A DNA stretch of 64,000 nt. Source: Beaufortia kweichowensis (Eukaryota; Chordata; Actinopteri; Cypriniformes; Gastromyzontidae). The DNA is taken from NCBI GenBank assembly GCA_019155185.1, contig CM032795.1, positions 14,425,795 through 14,489,794 of the forward strand. Direction: 5' to 3'. Below are positions 25,456 through 36,939 of the stretch, piece by piece; the stretch's first letter is position 1, and every line of letters starts with the position of its first letter. The position numbers were made by a program, and so were the translations under genes. The notes below the pieces were generated by a model. It saw only the letters and a list, made by a program, of their open reading frames with translations, was not told where the DNA came from and searched no databases.

Positions 25456-28400
25456 TAAAAATAGCTCAATTTCCGATAATCTGAATCTATTTATGTATGT
25501 TTTTCTTATCTTCTCCTCAGCAAGTTGTCAAACACTAAACAAATACACTAATTTACTTTCTAACCATTAGTGGCTAATGTGTACTTTTTAAAGCACCCTT
25601 TCAGTGGTGTGTATGATTAAATAATTCACCACTGTAGAACGGTTTACCTCACTTGGCTTGACAATAAGCTTTAATGTTGTAATGGAGGCTCATACCGTAG
25701 TAAAATGTCTAGCAACGCCTCTGCTATAAACCAGACATTCGTCATGCAAATTCTGTAAAACACTTAGCACAAACTTTGTGAAATTAGACAGGATCTGATT
25801 TGAAACATCACTATAAGCAACCCTGTTCGGATTTAAATTTGCCTTGCATCAATGACATGATTGAACACAGGGTCAGGTGTATCCCATGTTGAGGTAGGGT
25901 TTGTGGTGGGGTATGACACGTCTGTTGAGACCTTCTGGAACATGATACTGTATACTTATTCCAAGCTTTGCTGTAGTTTAACTATTTGCACTGTACAAGT
26001 TAGTCTCAGGGGATAGATTAACTCTTGGTCTGTCAAGGGATATTACAGTCAAACATTGCAGCAGGTAAAACACATTACAGTCATGGGCTCAGATGACTTC
26101 ATATGGGGATCTCATTTAATTTGTCTTAACAGAAGGTACACTGTACAGATTGTGATAGAAACAGTGTATGTATCAGAGACTAGAAATATTGTTTTTGGCT
26201 CAAATTTCTTTCTTTTCATACATGTCATTTTCCTATTACACTTTTACTGTAGTTCAGCTATTAAAATGATGATTTAACACTTTGTAAGAAGCTTGTCCAG
26301 GCCAACATCAACATCCTTTGTTGGTCCTGAAACAACAGTTCTATCAAACAATCATAAGACAAATCCTCTCCCTAATGGGCATTTTAGTCATTCTGTCTTC
26401 TGTGCAATTTTTGAGCAATGTGTTGTCTGATATTATAAATTGGACCAAGGCTCTGGCAAAAAGACATATCAATTAAAAATGAGGCTTCTTTGTGATGTGT
26501 TTGTTCATAGCTGTCACTGAATTTCGATCATTTGTGTTGTGACTGACGTCAACATTTGTATCAAGTAATTTGTGCTTTAACATTATCAGTTTTACAATCT
26601 GTCCTGGGTGCTTTTGGCCTGGTTAATATCCCTGTCATCAGAGACAGGTTTCAGAGTTTATTTTACTTAAAAGCAGCATGAGAAAATTAGAAAATTTGCA
26701 AGAGCAAAGGTCAGCAATGGGAACAAAGTAAGAAAATACCCCTTTCCTTTTAGGATTTGCTTAAGCCTGACCAGGAGTCCAGTTCTCCTCATTTACCAAC
26801 AAGAAAAGCCCATATTTGGGTTTGAGATTTAAGCACATTTTCTGTGACTATAAATTTAGGTTAATTTAATGCCCGAGGTTTGGAAAAAGTCATTATTTTT
26901 AAACTTCACGGCTATGGTTTTTGAAATCACAAATCATCATTTCCTTCCAGTGTTGCCAAACACAGATAAAGAGCAGTGTTTTAACACTAAACACACTGAA
27001 CACTGTTCATTGTTGGAGGATAAATTTATGCTTTTATTTCACCCACAGAAAGTCAAGCATCTGCTTTAAGGACAAAGGTTTTATAAAGTGCAAATGAGTC
27101 TGCTTTGCACCCTCAAGCATGTAGTAGAACCAGACACGTCTGCTGAGGCAGTAATGGGTGGTCTGTTGCACTGTTAAATTGTTTTATACAATATGTTATA
27201 TATTGCTTTTATGTGTTGCAGTCATTATAGTTTTGATTTTACAGCTGACCCTCAATGCTCTTAGTTCGAATACTCTGAAAGTTACCCTGAATTGAACCTT
27301 TCAGTTATTGTTCTTTGATTGATTCTTTCTTTTTTTGTTTTGTTTTGTTTGTTTCTTCCTGTCCCATAAGACCCCAGTCTACTTTTCCTGTTATTGGATA
27401 TAAAGACTATCATGTCACGTTGTGTCTTTCTTAATAGCTAAAATCTTACGCCATGTTTCCTTTAGCTGACAAAATACTGAATTTAGCAGTGGATCATCTT
27501 TTTAATTATATTCGCATTAGAAGCTCCTTGAATCCTTAGCTCAGAGTGATTAACTTTTTTTAAATTGTGTTCACCGTATTGCAGTTTGAAGCTGTTTCTG
27601 GGTTTTGTGTCATTCAAACACAGAAAAAATGACAATTTATGCTTTATTGAGGTTTCAGCTTTGACCATTAATGAGGATACTTTGGAAATGCAGAAAGAAC
27701 CTTCAAAACTGTTGACCTGTCACCAACTGTTTTGCAAGTGCATTAGTGTATATTCACATTTGGTTGTTTTCTTATTTTAAGATTTTTTTAAAAAAAAGAA
27801 AGCTTTTCTTCTCATCCCACTTTTGTCTTTGCTCCTTCTTTGACTTTTTCCATCTCTCCCCCTTTTTTAAAAATCTATGACTACTGCTTTCCTACTTCAA
27901 CGCTTTTTAATTTCCCTTTTGCTTGTACTGTGTTTTATCTTCCTCCTGTGTTTTAGAGGTCTGTGGGCTCTGCTCTAGACTTACGTAACAGTGCAGGTTC
28001 TTTTTGATTTATGGCACAGGTGTTCAGAGACACTTTTCCGGCAAGTTTTCACTTATAAAACAACAGCAATAGCACAATTTGAGCTAGAGACAGAGAAGAC
28101 AGGGACCGTTAAGTGGCTAAGGTGGAAGTAGAGAAGAAGTGGTCAAGTGCTCTGGTCAAATTTTGGAGAATCACACAGACTGTCCTCACAGTAACCATAT
28201 TTAATGTGTATCACTGCCCTATTTAGGAATATTATTACTTTGTACCTCTTAGCTTGTTGTGCTTTTTTACATATTTAGTATAGTCAGTAATTGGCTTTTA
28301 TTTCAACTCTGATTTGGGTGGATCAAACTGTTTCTAGTTTGAGAAACTTAAAGAAATGACCTTTTGACCAATCTGAGTTTAGTTCCATAAGATCTTGCGG

Positions 28401-31400
28401 TTCCAGAGCTACAAGCATGCAAAATAATTTTTTAGAGGATTTATTATATGGAATTCTTAAAAGACCACCTCAGCTGTGTTGTGCACATTTTATTGTACAG
28501 TATTGCAGCAGTTGTCTAATTTATGCCTATTCTTATATAGAATTGTAGAAGAAACATCTAAAACAAAGTTGATAAGAACTCCAAAAAGTCTTTACAAAAG
28601 CAACCTCCAAACAATAAAGTCTTTTTCCAGGCTTAGTTTCTTAGATTTTTACGTGAAAGTTGTATTTTTATGTCTAATTTGTGTCAAGTACACATTCATT
28701 GTTTTCAGATTCATGTTTTCTTACTGTTTTAGTCAGATAAAATCCACACTTGGGTTTCACCTTATGTTGCCTTGAGAGGGAAGAATCAACATATCAATCT
28801 AGAAATTTAGTTGTTCCAAGACGTTTCAAAGGGCCAGCGTAAATGCCAGCTTGTTCCGGCGGTTATTGGAGTCAACTATTGATGATTACAGTGAATGCCT
28901 TCCAAACTGCATGCAATCATGGAAAATGCATCCCAACCTCTGAGTGATACACTGCTCAGACAAAAGAGCCTCTTCAGAAGCTGTCAGAGTATAATAAAGT
29001 GCTTGAAAAAGAAATACAGACAATCGTTTGTTCCAGCAGCTTCATCAGGCTCAGCTATGCATCCCCCAGCCAGCTAAACAAAATCTGATTTAACATAGCT
29101 GTTAAAGCAATATGCAATCTGTGCTAACTGTTTGCTTATTGTCATAAAGATTAACATAAGGAAACTTATGGAAGTTTCTAACAAATATTTGCAGTCAAAA
29201 GCAAGTATTAACTACAGACTATGAAATGCCATTAGTTTATACTTTAATATTCTTTCATATTGTATCAATTTAGTCTTTGGCTTCAGCCGCATACACAAGA
29301 TTCCCCTACACACATGTGGTTTACAATCTATTAAAGTCTTAGTCCAGGAATTAATATAGTCAGGCACTTAAGGTTATTTTACAATCATTCCATAAGACTT
29401 TTCTTCAGGGAGTTTTAAACATTTGTCACTGAAATACTGGGGATTTAATACTTAACTGCTCTTCCTTATGAGTAGAGGATCTTTTGATGTAATTCCATCA
29501 GATTGGACAGTTGCAGTTAGCCAGTCTTGCCATGAAGAATTAAATTCAGCTCGTGTTGCCGGCTGTAAACACAGAAACTGTTTGTGATTATACCACCCAT
29601 TGGAGATCACACAGCGGGCTATTGTAAATAAACATGCATACTCTTCAGGGGGTACGGGCTTGTAACTATAGAATACTCTAAAGCATTGCCCAAAAGTGAA
29701 GTCATTCTAGATAATTAACTTTTATATATGAATTACGTGTCGCTTTATTTCAAGATTTTGTTTGACTGCAATGTAAAAAAGACGTTTGCTTGTTTGACTG
29801 TACGGGAGAAACAAAACAAACATAAGCCTTTTCAATTATACTGCTGAGTTAAATCAAAAGTGGCCAGTAATGTTAGACAATTGCAAGCGTATGATTTTAT
29901 TTATTTTTAAGTTTCTTTTAGAAGGTATCAAGATCACCAGCTGGTTTTACTCCATAGTTGGTATGTGGTTTCTTTTAAAGAAAACATATCTTGACGTATC
30001 TTTTGATCGCTTCTGCTTTCGTCCTGGCCTTTATGAAACACATTTGAATTTACCCAAGAAAGGGACATAAAAAGAGGTATGTATACTGTATACAGAAGTA
30101 TGTATATAGACTGTTGAAGGTCCCATAATCTTGTGTTTATTTCTGTGTCTACTCAAATACAAAGATATATGTTTCTCCATTCAAATGAATTATACAAATG
30201 TTTAAACAGTATGTACTGTGCTGTATATGAAATAGACAAGCAGAAGAGACCTAGATTAAAGGAACTACAAAGTAAATATAACATTTTACATTTTTACAAC
30301 TTTTACAAGATATATGTTGTTGAGTAAAGACATCTGACAGATTTACAGATACATTTGTTTGTCTTTATGTTCATTAGTCAGAAGAACAAACAAATTCCAT
30401 TGCTGCATATACATTTTTCTTTAGTTCTTATGTACCTCTAAATGTTGTAACCAATTATTTTTCATATGATCAAAAACAGACTAAGTCTAAGCATGTATAA
30501 TATCACATTGCCAGGAGAATGTGAGGACTTGACAGTCACACTATATTTTTCATGGTAGTGATATGAGTGTCTCTTAGTAACATCACTGTTTTCTCGGTTG
30601 CTGTGATAAATCCTATTGTGATAGACTTTCTTAGCAAGTCTGGACACAATGGTGCCTTTACGTTTTTTACCTCTAAATATGGCATTCAATTATTTTCTGG
30701 TATGTACAAAAATGGCAGTCAACAAGGAACAACATGGTGTTTACCAAGCCAATTTTATTTCATGGAGTTGGTTTTAGACCATGTAGGCATTTTTGCCCAT
30801 GACTGATAATGTAAAAATCTTCCTGGCATGAATTTACTCCCTTGAGGTTTGTGTGAGAGACTGAAATCAAGAGATGAGAACAACATGCACTTTTAAAAGG
30901 TTTGCAATGTCTCACAGTTTTGTTTCAGCACTCTTGCCCTCCCTTTTTCCCTTTTTTAAACTCACAAATATACATACACAGACACACTAAATTTCTCCAT
31001 ATCTAATCTTAATAGTTGTTCCCATGCTCTTTTGTAAATTCTGAATTTAGTGATAATTTTTCTTGTTCATAGTCTTTAGCACGTTTTATTTTGGCAAACA
31101 ATATTTGAGAAAATCTGATCTAAACTGGAAAAATAATGGGCTCAGTTCTCATCTTGTATTTCATGTTAGACAATATCTGCTTGTTATTAAATCTGATTAT
31201 ATCGACTACAGTCTCCTTAAGACATTGACTTCTTGAAACTTTGTTGAGTGGGTTTTACTTATTTAAGTGCTGTTAAGAGTTCAACTGAATCAACATTAAA
31301 AGATATATTTTGCCAATGTCATTCTTAGTAACAAGAAGTGTATCCAGCAGCTAGTGAGTTGGAAGTTTCCAAAACTATTGAATGTTTAATAGAAACCAGT

Positions 31401-32930
31401 CAAACAACAGAGGTGTTGTTTTTGTTTTGAACAAAATGAAAAATAGCCTGCAGTGATAATTGCAAACTTTTTGTCCACTCATTTAATCTCTGTTATATTC
31501 ATATGAAAGTCTCTTCAAGTACGCAATAATCATAATACATAAATATTTTTGAAATCTTGAATGAGTTTTTCCTAATACACTCCAAACATTTTGTCAGCAA
31601 CTTCAAAGTTTATGGAAATTTCAATGCCACAATTATAAAGTAACTTTCAAACTCAATTAAATTTAGATCATGTTGGATCATTTCAGACTTTCAGATTTCC
31701 AGACATAAAAGATTAAATCAGTTGCAATGTTAAAACAAACAAACATACAGCAGAATTTATTAACATAAACCCAGTCAATTTGATGTTTTGTAACCTTTAT
31801 AAAATCGGTCACTGACAAAATACAATATTTGTGTTTGTATGTTACCTGTTAAAAGTATAATTTGCCATAATACACAGCTACTTTTGAATGGCTGCAACAG
31901 AGAAAGATGCTTTTTGCCCACAGAATGTTGTAATTGTGGTATGGTAAGCTAACTGACCCTTGCTAACCAGCAAAACTCTGACCCCTGCTTGGCTCTCTGT
32001 GTTGTGGGTAGGGCAGAGTAGCCCAGTTTCCAGACAGGTCCTGAGGTTTCAGCAAGGCGTGATCCTCGAGCGCCTGTGGTTTTAATGTTTTGATGACAGT
32101 TTTGTTGCCAAGCCATGAAAACATGTGCCACAGGGAAAGGAGTTATTGTGACAGTAAATTGAATATAAATAAGCCCTCCCAACATAAGTGATATGAGTTT
32201 ATTGGTGCTGAGAGCACTAATACTCATTTTTCACAGATATGATGCTGGTAACACAGTCAGTCAATGCCCAATTGAATCTCATTAGTGCATTTTCAGAGAA
32301 GTGGTGGTGAAAAATCCAAACTGAAACAAAAGTTGCAGTGGTGTTTTTTTTCTTCATTTAAGCATATATGGTATCAGAGTGAAACATAATATAGGAAAAA
32401 AATATAGGGTGGGACTTTTGTTCTTTTAGAAGTGATTGGAAGCCTGGCCACTGGATAGTCTATATTGTCCTGCCCTTGTGCTGAGGAGAGCTGATGTCGT
32501 TTGGAAGGGGAGAAAAAGTTAATGTTTTTAATTAATTATTATGTGGGTACATTAATTTCTTGGTGGACCGAAAGGCAAGCGCTATGCACTTCGTGCTATT
32601 TTACTTATGTATCCCATTCCAAACAACAATAGAAGAAATACCTGAAATTCAATTTAATCATTTAATTTGTTTTTAATTTGATGCAACCTATCAACCAAAT
32701 GTTGATGTGGTTTGAAATGGCTTACTAAAAATTTTAAAATCACATTGTTTTGTTATGCCGATTGATAGCCTAATTTTTTAGCACAGTTATTTGTTCTGTG
32801 AAATATAATTAAAAAATAAATATTTTTACTGTACACTCTTGCCATAATATTGGATATTTATGTTTTTGTGACAATTATGTAAATATTGAAAAATTATGTT
32901 TTTTGTCTCTTGGGTTTTTAGAGTTTTTTT
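25456..32930. other. Intergenic DNA, nothing recognised
   Basis: No exon, RNA gene or known repeat recognised over about 7.5 kb. One perfect TGACGTCA octamer lies at 26544-26551. The sequence from 28830 to 29080 is less AT-rich than its surroundings but shows no coding pattern. Confidence 0.4.
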
Positions 32931-32938
32931 AGAGTTTT

Positions 32939-33019
32939 TCACGTGAATGACGTCATTACGCAATAGCGTCACAATGTCGGTACTGCAGTAGAGGCAAAGG
33001 AGGAGTCTTGAGGAGACAG
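32939..33019 (+). promoter_or_regulatory. Candidate bZIP/bHLH-driven promoter with non-coding first exon
   Basis: Within 34 bases lie the palindromic E-box TCACGTGA (32939-32946), one base, the perfect CRE TGACGTCA (32948-32955), the C/EBP-type decamer ATTACGCAAT (32955-32964) and a CRE-like half site GCGTCAC (32966-32972). About 50 bases on, GAGACAG at 33013-33019 abuts GTAAGT, a consensus splice donor. A further CpG-bearing block with TTTCCGCC and GCGCGTCAT follows at 33170-33205. This is the layout expected of a TATA-less promoter and first exon. No coding start is evident, so the transcript could be non-coding or carry a 5'UTR exon spliced to distant exons. Binding and transcription are inferred. 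Confidence 0.4.
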
Positions 33020-33861
33020 GTAAGTTTTGTATGAATTACAAAATAGCATGCATTTGGTAAAATTTTAAGTTAGTAACGCTTTTAAATGTTGTATGGTGTA
33101 TGTAAGTGCGTTTAACTGTCTTGAAAATTCATGAATATTCCCAGTTTTGCGCATATCTGGTTTGTTTAATATTTCCGCCTGCGCGTCATTTTAAAACGCC
33201 AGCGTTTTTTGTTCAGAGGCAAAAACAATAACGATGAAGTATTAATAGCATATGGGAACGAATTGATGTATTCAAACCTTTGTCATTTTTTCTTAGCAAG
33301 CTTGTTTTGTATTTGTGATATTTGTTTACTCCATTGACTGACTGGGTAAACTTACGTTGTATGCTTAAATCACCATGACACCTCATGACATATCTTGTTT
33401 AGTTTATTGTGCACCCAGAAGCCTCTATATTTCATACAATATTGTACCTGCTGATATTTCCACATTTTAGAAACATCTGACAACTGAAAACAGCACCTGA
33501 ATATCAAGTGTTTTTGTTTCATGTTTAATTATTGATTAAACTGTGGCAATTTGAACACTTAATGGCAATTGTTATAATTATCATTTTCAGTAAAGACAGT
33601 TATTATGAATTTGACAATATCTACTATGCAGCTAGTTACTGTCATCAATTCGACCTGAATGTACTGCCTGAAGTTAAAAAAGGGTTATAGTAGTATTCAG
33701 CAGTCTTTGTGAACAGAATGAATGAACATGCTTCCTTTATCCTTTAAATGACAACATTGTGTTAGTGGAAAAACATGCTTGTTTCTTTTGTACATGGCAA
33801 AAACTAATATAACAAAGCCCCTTTGGTTTACTACCCACTTTAGTTTACCTCAGGTATTACA

Positions 33862-34310
33862 CTAAGATGCTTTGATATCTCTGGCCTTTTGAATAGGGTG
33901 ACACTGTTTTAGTTTGTCAAATATATCATTTGTTGATGTTGGTTTATATATGAACAGTCTCTCCCTAATAATGGCTAAAGATTTGTTTTGAAACACTTTA
34001 ATTAACTTTTGGACTTGTTTTGTTGTAAAATCGAAACCGATCACAATAAACAAAGCTGGATCTTCACTAGGTTGTGTTTCGGTGTCTCTATAGCGTGGCA
34101 CGGAAACAATTCCCTCTGGCATTGCAAACCTTAAACAGCTTTTGTTAACGTCCAGCTTTCTCACATTTCCATGGATACTCTCATCTCGAATTCTTGAGAA
34201 CAAGTCAACTGTCCTGCCACTTTTCAAGGTCACTAACAATTTTAAATGACTTTTGTTGGCTGCGTAATATTCTGTGCCTGCTCCAGGGTTTTGCTCCCAA
34301 GAGTTTGGGG
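33862..34310 (-). other. Unrecognised open reading frame (minus strand)
   Basis: A frame of about 150 codons is open on the minus strand from just after a stop near 34312 to a TAG ending at 33859-33861. It has no early ATG: the first Met falls well inside the frame, so it would need to be an exon, a fragment or use a non-ATG start. The product is mixed polar and hydrophobic, with segments such as LKSGRTVDLFSRIRDE, DPALFIVIGFDFTTKQVQKL and IRERLFIYKPTSTNDIFDKL. It is protein-like, not low complexity. I do not recognise the family. It could be part of a transposon protein, an orphan exon or a chance frame; in 64 kb of AT-rich DNA a frame of this length is only mildly unlikely. Confidence 0.2.
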
Positions 34311-34319
34311 AAAAACAAT

Positions 34320-36900
34320 GTCAAGAAAGCTGTCCAACTTATGGTTTTATTAGGCTGGCATCAGTTGTGTGGTTTAGGTTTCTTGTAAACAGTTGAAAAC
34401 AAATATTTTTTATGAGAGACTAAGTTTTATGCAGTACTTTAGAAACATAATAAAAACACTTAGAGTATTTCTATACTTTCTATAGTATTCTCACTCTAAT
34501 AGCTCTTAAAGTTGTGCATAGGAAGAGTGATGGTGCCTGGCGTTATACAGTACATAAACTGTGTTTTGTGAATTTTGTACACTTGTGATTAAGCGGTGAC
34601 GTCAGTCAACCTATGAATGTAAACATTTACATTTGCTGCATGCAAAAAAGGTCATCATGTGTTTTAAAAGACCTCATCTGGCTTTTCTGTTGTGTTTATG
34701 TAAATTCATGGAAGACATAAGGGGTTCAAATTGCTCATGGTTTGTATCATGGTTTTATGCTCACTGTTTTTTGTCATAGTTTGGTACTTGTTCAGAACGA
34801 CATTCATTACTGCCTATTCAAAAGAACACTTTTAGAACTTTTTTGTCATTAAATGAACATTAGAACTTTCCTATTAAGCATTTCAAACTTTCTATATCAC
34901 AGATTGAGCAAATTAAAACACTGCTTTTTCATTTCACAATGTAAAAGTGTAATGTGATGTCACTTTAAGTAACTTCCAGTTGCCCTTGAGGTCCAACTGT
35001 CAGTTGTCAGAGCTACATATTGTGTGTTTGCCAGTTAGGCAAGTTAGAAGTCAGTTTTGACTATTTTATGATAGAGCTCACTGAGTGCCTGTTAAATTGT
35101 TTCACTGTAACATGCATCTGCATGATGATGGTGTAAACAAACCATCATATAAGATGTTATGCCATGCTAATGCAGGACTTACATCAAGCAAAGTCTATAA
35201 AAGGTTAAAGTTGTGCTTACATTTTTTGATTATTGCTGGTGTTTGTTGCCAGACAGCACACTTATGTGATTTAGGGGTCGGCTAATGGCTTGTCATCATA
35301 AAACTGCTGTACAACACACACCAACACGTGCAGTCTCACCATGTGATTTACATGCAGTGTAGTTGATTTGACAGTGTTACTCTTTGATCAGCATGAGACA
35401 CAGGCAGTCAAGCCATGCAGGGGCATTATTGGAGCTGTGTTTGTTTTTGTTTTCTGCACCAAAACATTCATTATAGATGCACTGATGTGGTGGTAAACCG
35501 AATGTTTTTTTAACAACAACAACTGTTACAGAAGACGTAAGTCACTTAATCAGCCTGTACAAAGTGAAAAGTGGTGTCTCTGATAAAACCGTGAGAATAA
35601 AAAGAATCTATGATTGGAGAAGAGATATGGGATGAAATAAAACAACAATTAGAAATGATAAGATGCTAAAACGATAGAATTTACAGTATATCTACATGCA
35701 CAAAAACTTTTGCCACATTTATATAGCCACTCAGGCGCAAACACATTGGATTAATTAGGGGTAAATTCTGTGTGGATGACTCTATCCCAGTAGGAGACTT
35801 ACTGGTCAAACATATTTGATTAAGAGCACATGAAGCCACAGCAAAGAAAACATGACAGAAAAAATAGAAGATCTAGATTGTAAATGTAGTTCTGATTATA
35901 TTCACACCTCCACTGCTAAAAAAACTATAAAGAAGTCATTTGATTTTAAAAGATGTGTGTTCTCTGTTGGCAGTGAATGACAAAAAATTTGATTTGTTAG
36001 ATTTGTGTAGATTGTGTCTTACTCTAGTGTTACTTGTAGCTCTATGCCGTTGTTTAATTTACTGTTGTCTGGAATACATGCCTTCAGGCTGCACTGATTT
36101 TTCACACTTGTTTTTTTGTCATACTACCTGTCTGCAGTGAATAGCCACACATGCAGAGTAAACAAATCTAAAGCTACTGCCCAGGCATCTGGTTTTCACA
36201 CCATCAGGGCTGAATGTGAAAATATTACAAGCTAAGAATACGGAACGTTTTATATTTTCCCCTTCTCCTCATGAGATGATGTGATTGAGATAACACTAAG
36301 TGTGATGGAGTGTAACACAAAGACTATAGCTATAGTCACATCTGACAGGACTAAAGAATGTGGGCTTCAGTTAAGAAAAGAGCAGGATGACTTAAGTACA
36401 GTAAAATGACAGAAGCCCTATGATGGCCTGTAAAAAAATGTAGTTATGCTGTATAGGTGCAGATTAGTCGCTAATTAAATATGGAAATAAATTATAAAGA
36501 CTTGATTGATCAAATCAAATTGATCAAATAAAAAGTCCCAATGGTGTCATATAGTAGGTAAATGAAGTAACTGAATAACATGTAGATTAACTACACTCAA
36601 TACACTAACACAATCAGGTAGCCCTGAGTGTTCTGCTTGCACATCAGAGCCATCTCAATGAAAGTTGAAGTTGTCTCTCAACCAGTTAAGGCTTTACAAG
36701 ACAGCATGTGGTGTAATCTTGCAAAGTCAAAATGATATTGACAACTACATAGCATTTTTAGAACCAGATGTGAAAGGTTTGAGTGGAGATGGCCAGAGCA
36801 AAGGTATTGTGTCCTTTGTCAGAAGCATTTAGCATTGGAATAGGCTCTTTTGTCTTTTAGTCTTTACTTCTGTAGTCAGTGTTTCCTGCTGTTGACTGGT
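34320..36900. other. Intergenic DNA, nothing recognised
   Basis: One perfect TGACGTCA octamer lies at 34597-34604. No exon or repeat recognised. Confidence 0.4.
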
Positions 36901-36902
36901 AA

Positions 36903-36939
36903 TGCTTCTCTTACCTGTTTTTTGCAGGTAAGAGAGGCA
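36903..36939. other. Perfect hairpin containing mirrored splice-donor sequences
   Basis: CTCTTACCTG (36908-36917) is exactly complementary to CAGGTAAGAG (36925-36934) across a seven-base loop. The pairing extends outward to about 15 base pairs with one G-T wobble. Each strand therefore carries CAGGTAAGAG, a consensus splice donor. No family resemblance is claimed; function unknown. Confidence 0.6.

Noticed and set aside
25602..25634. CAGTGGTG / CACCACTG inverted repeat with a 17-base spacer
   Set aside because: The arms are only 8 bases and do not extend; this is expected by chance in a window of this size.
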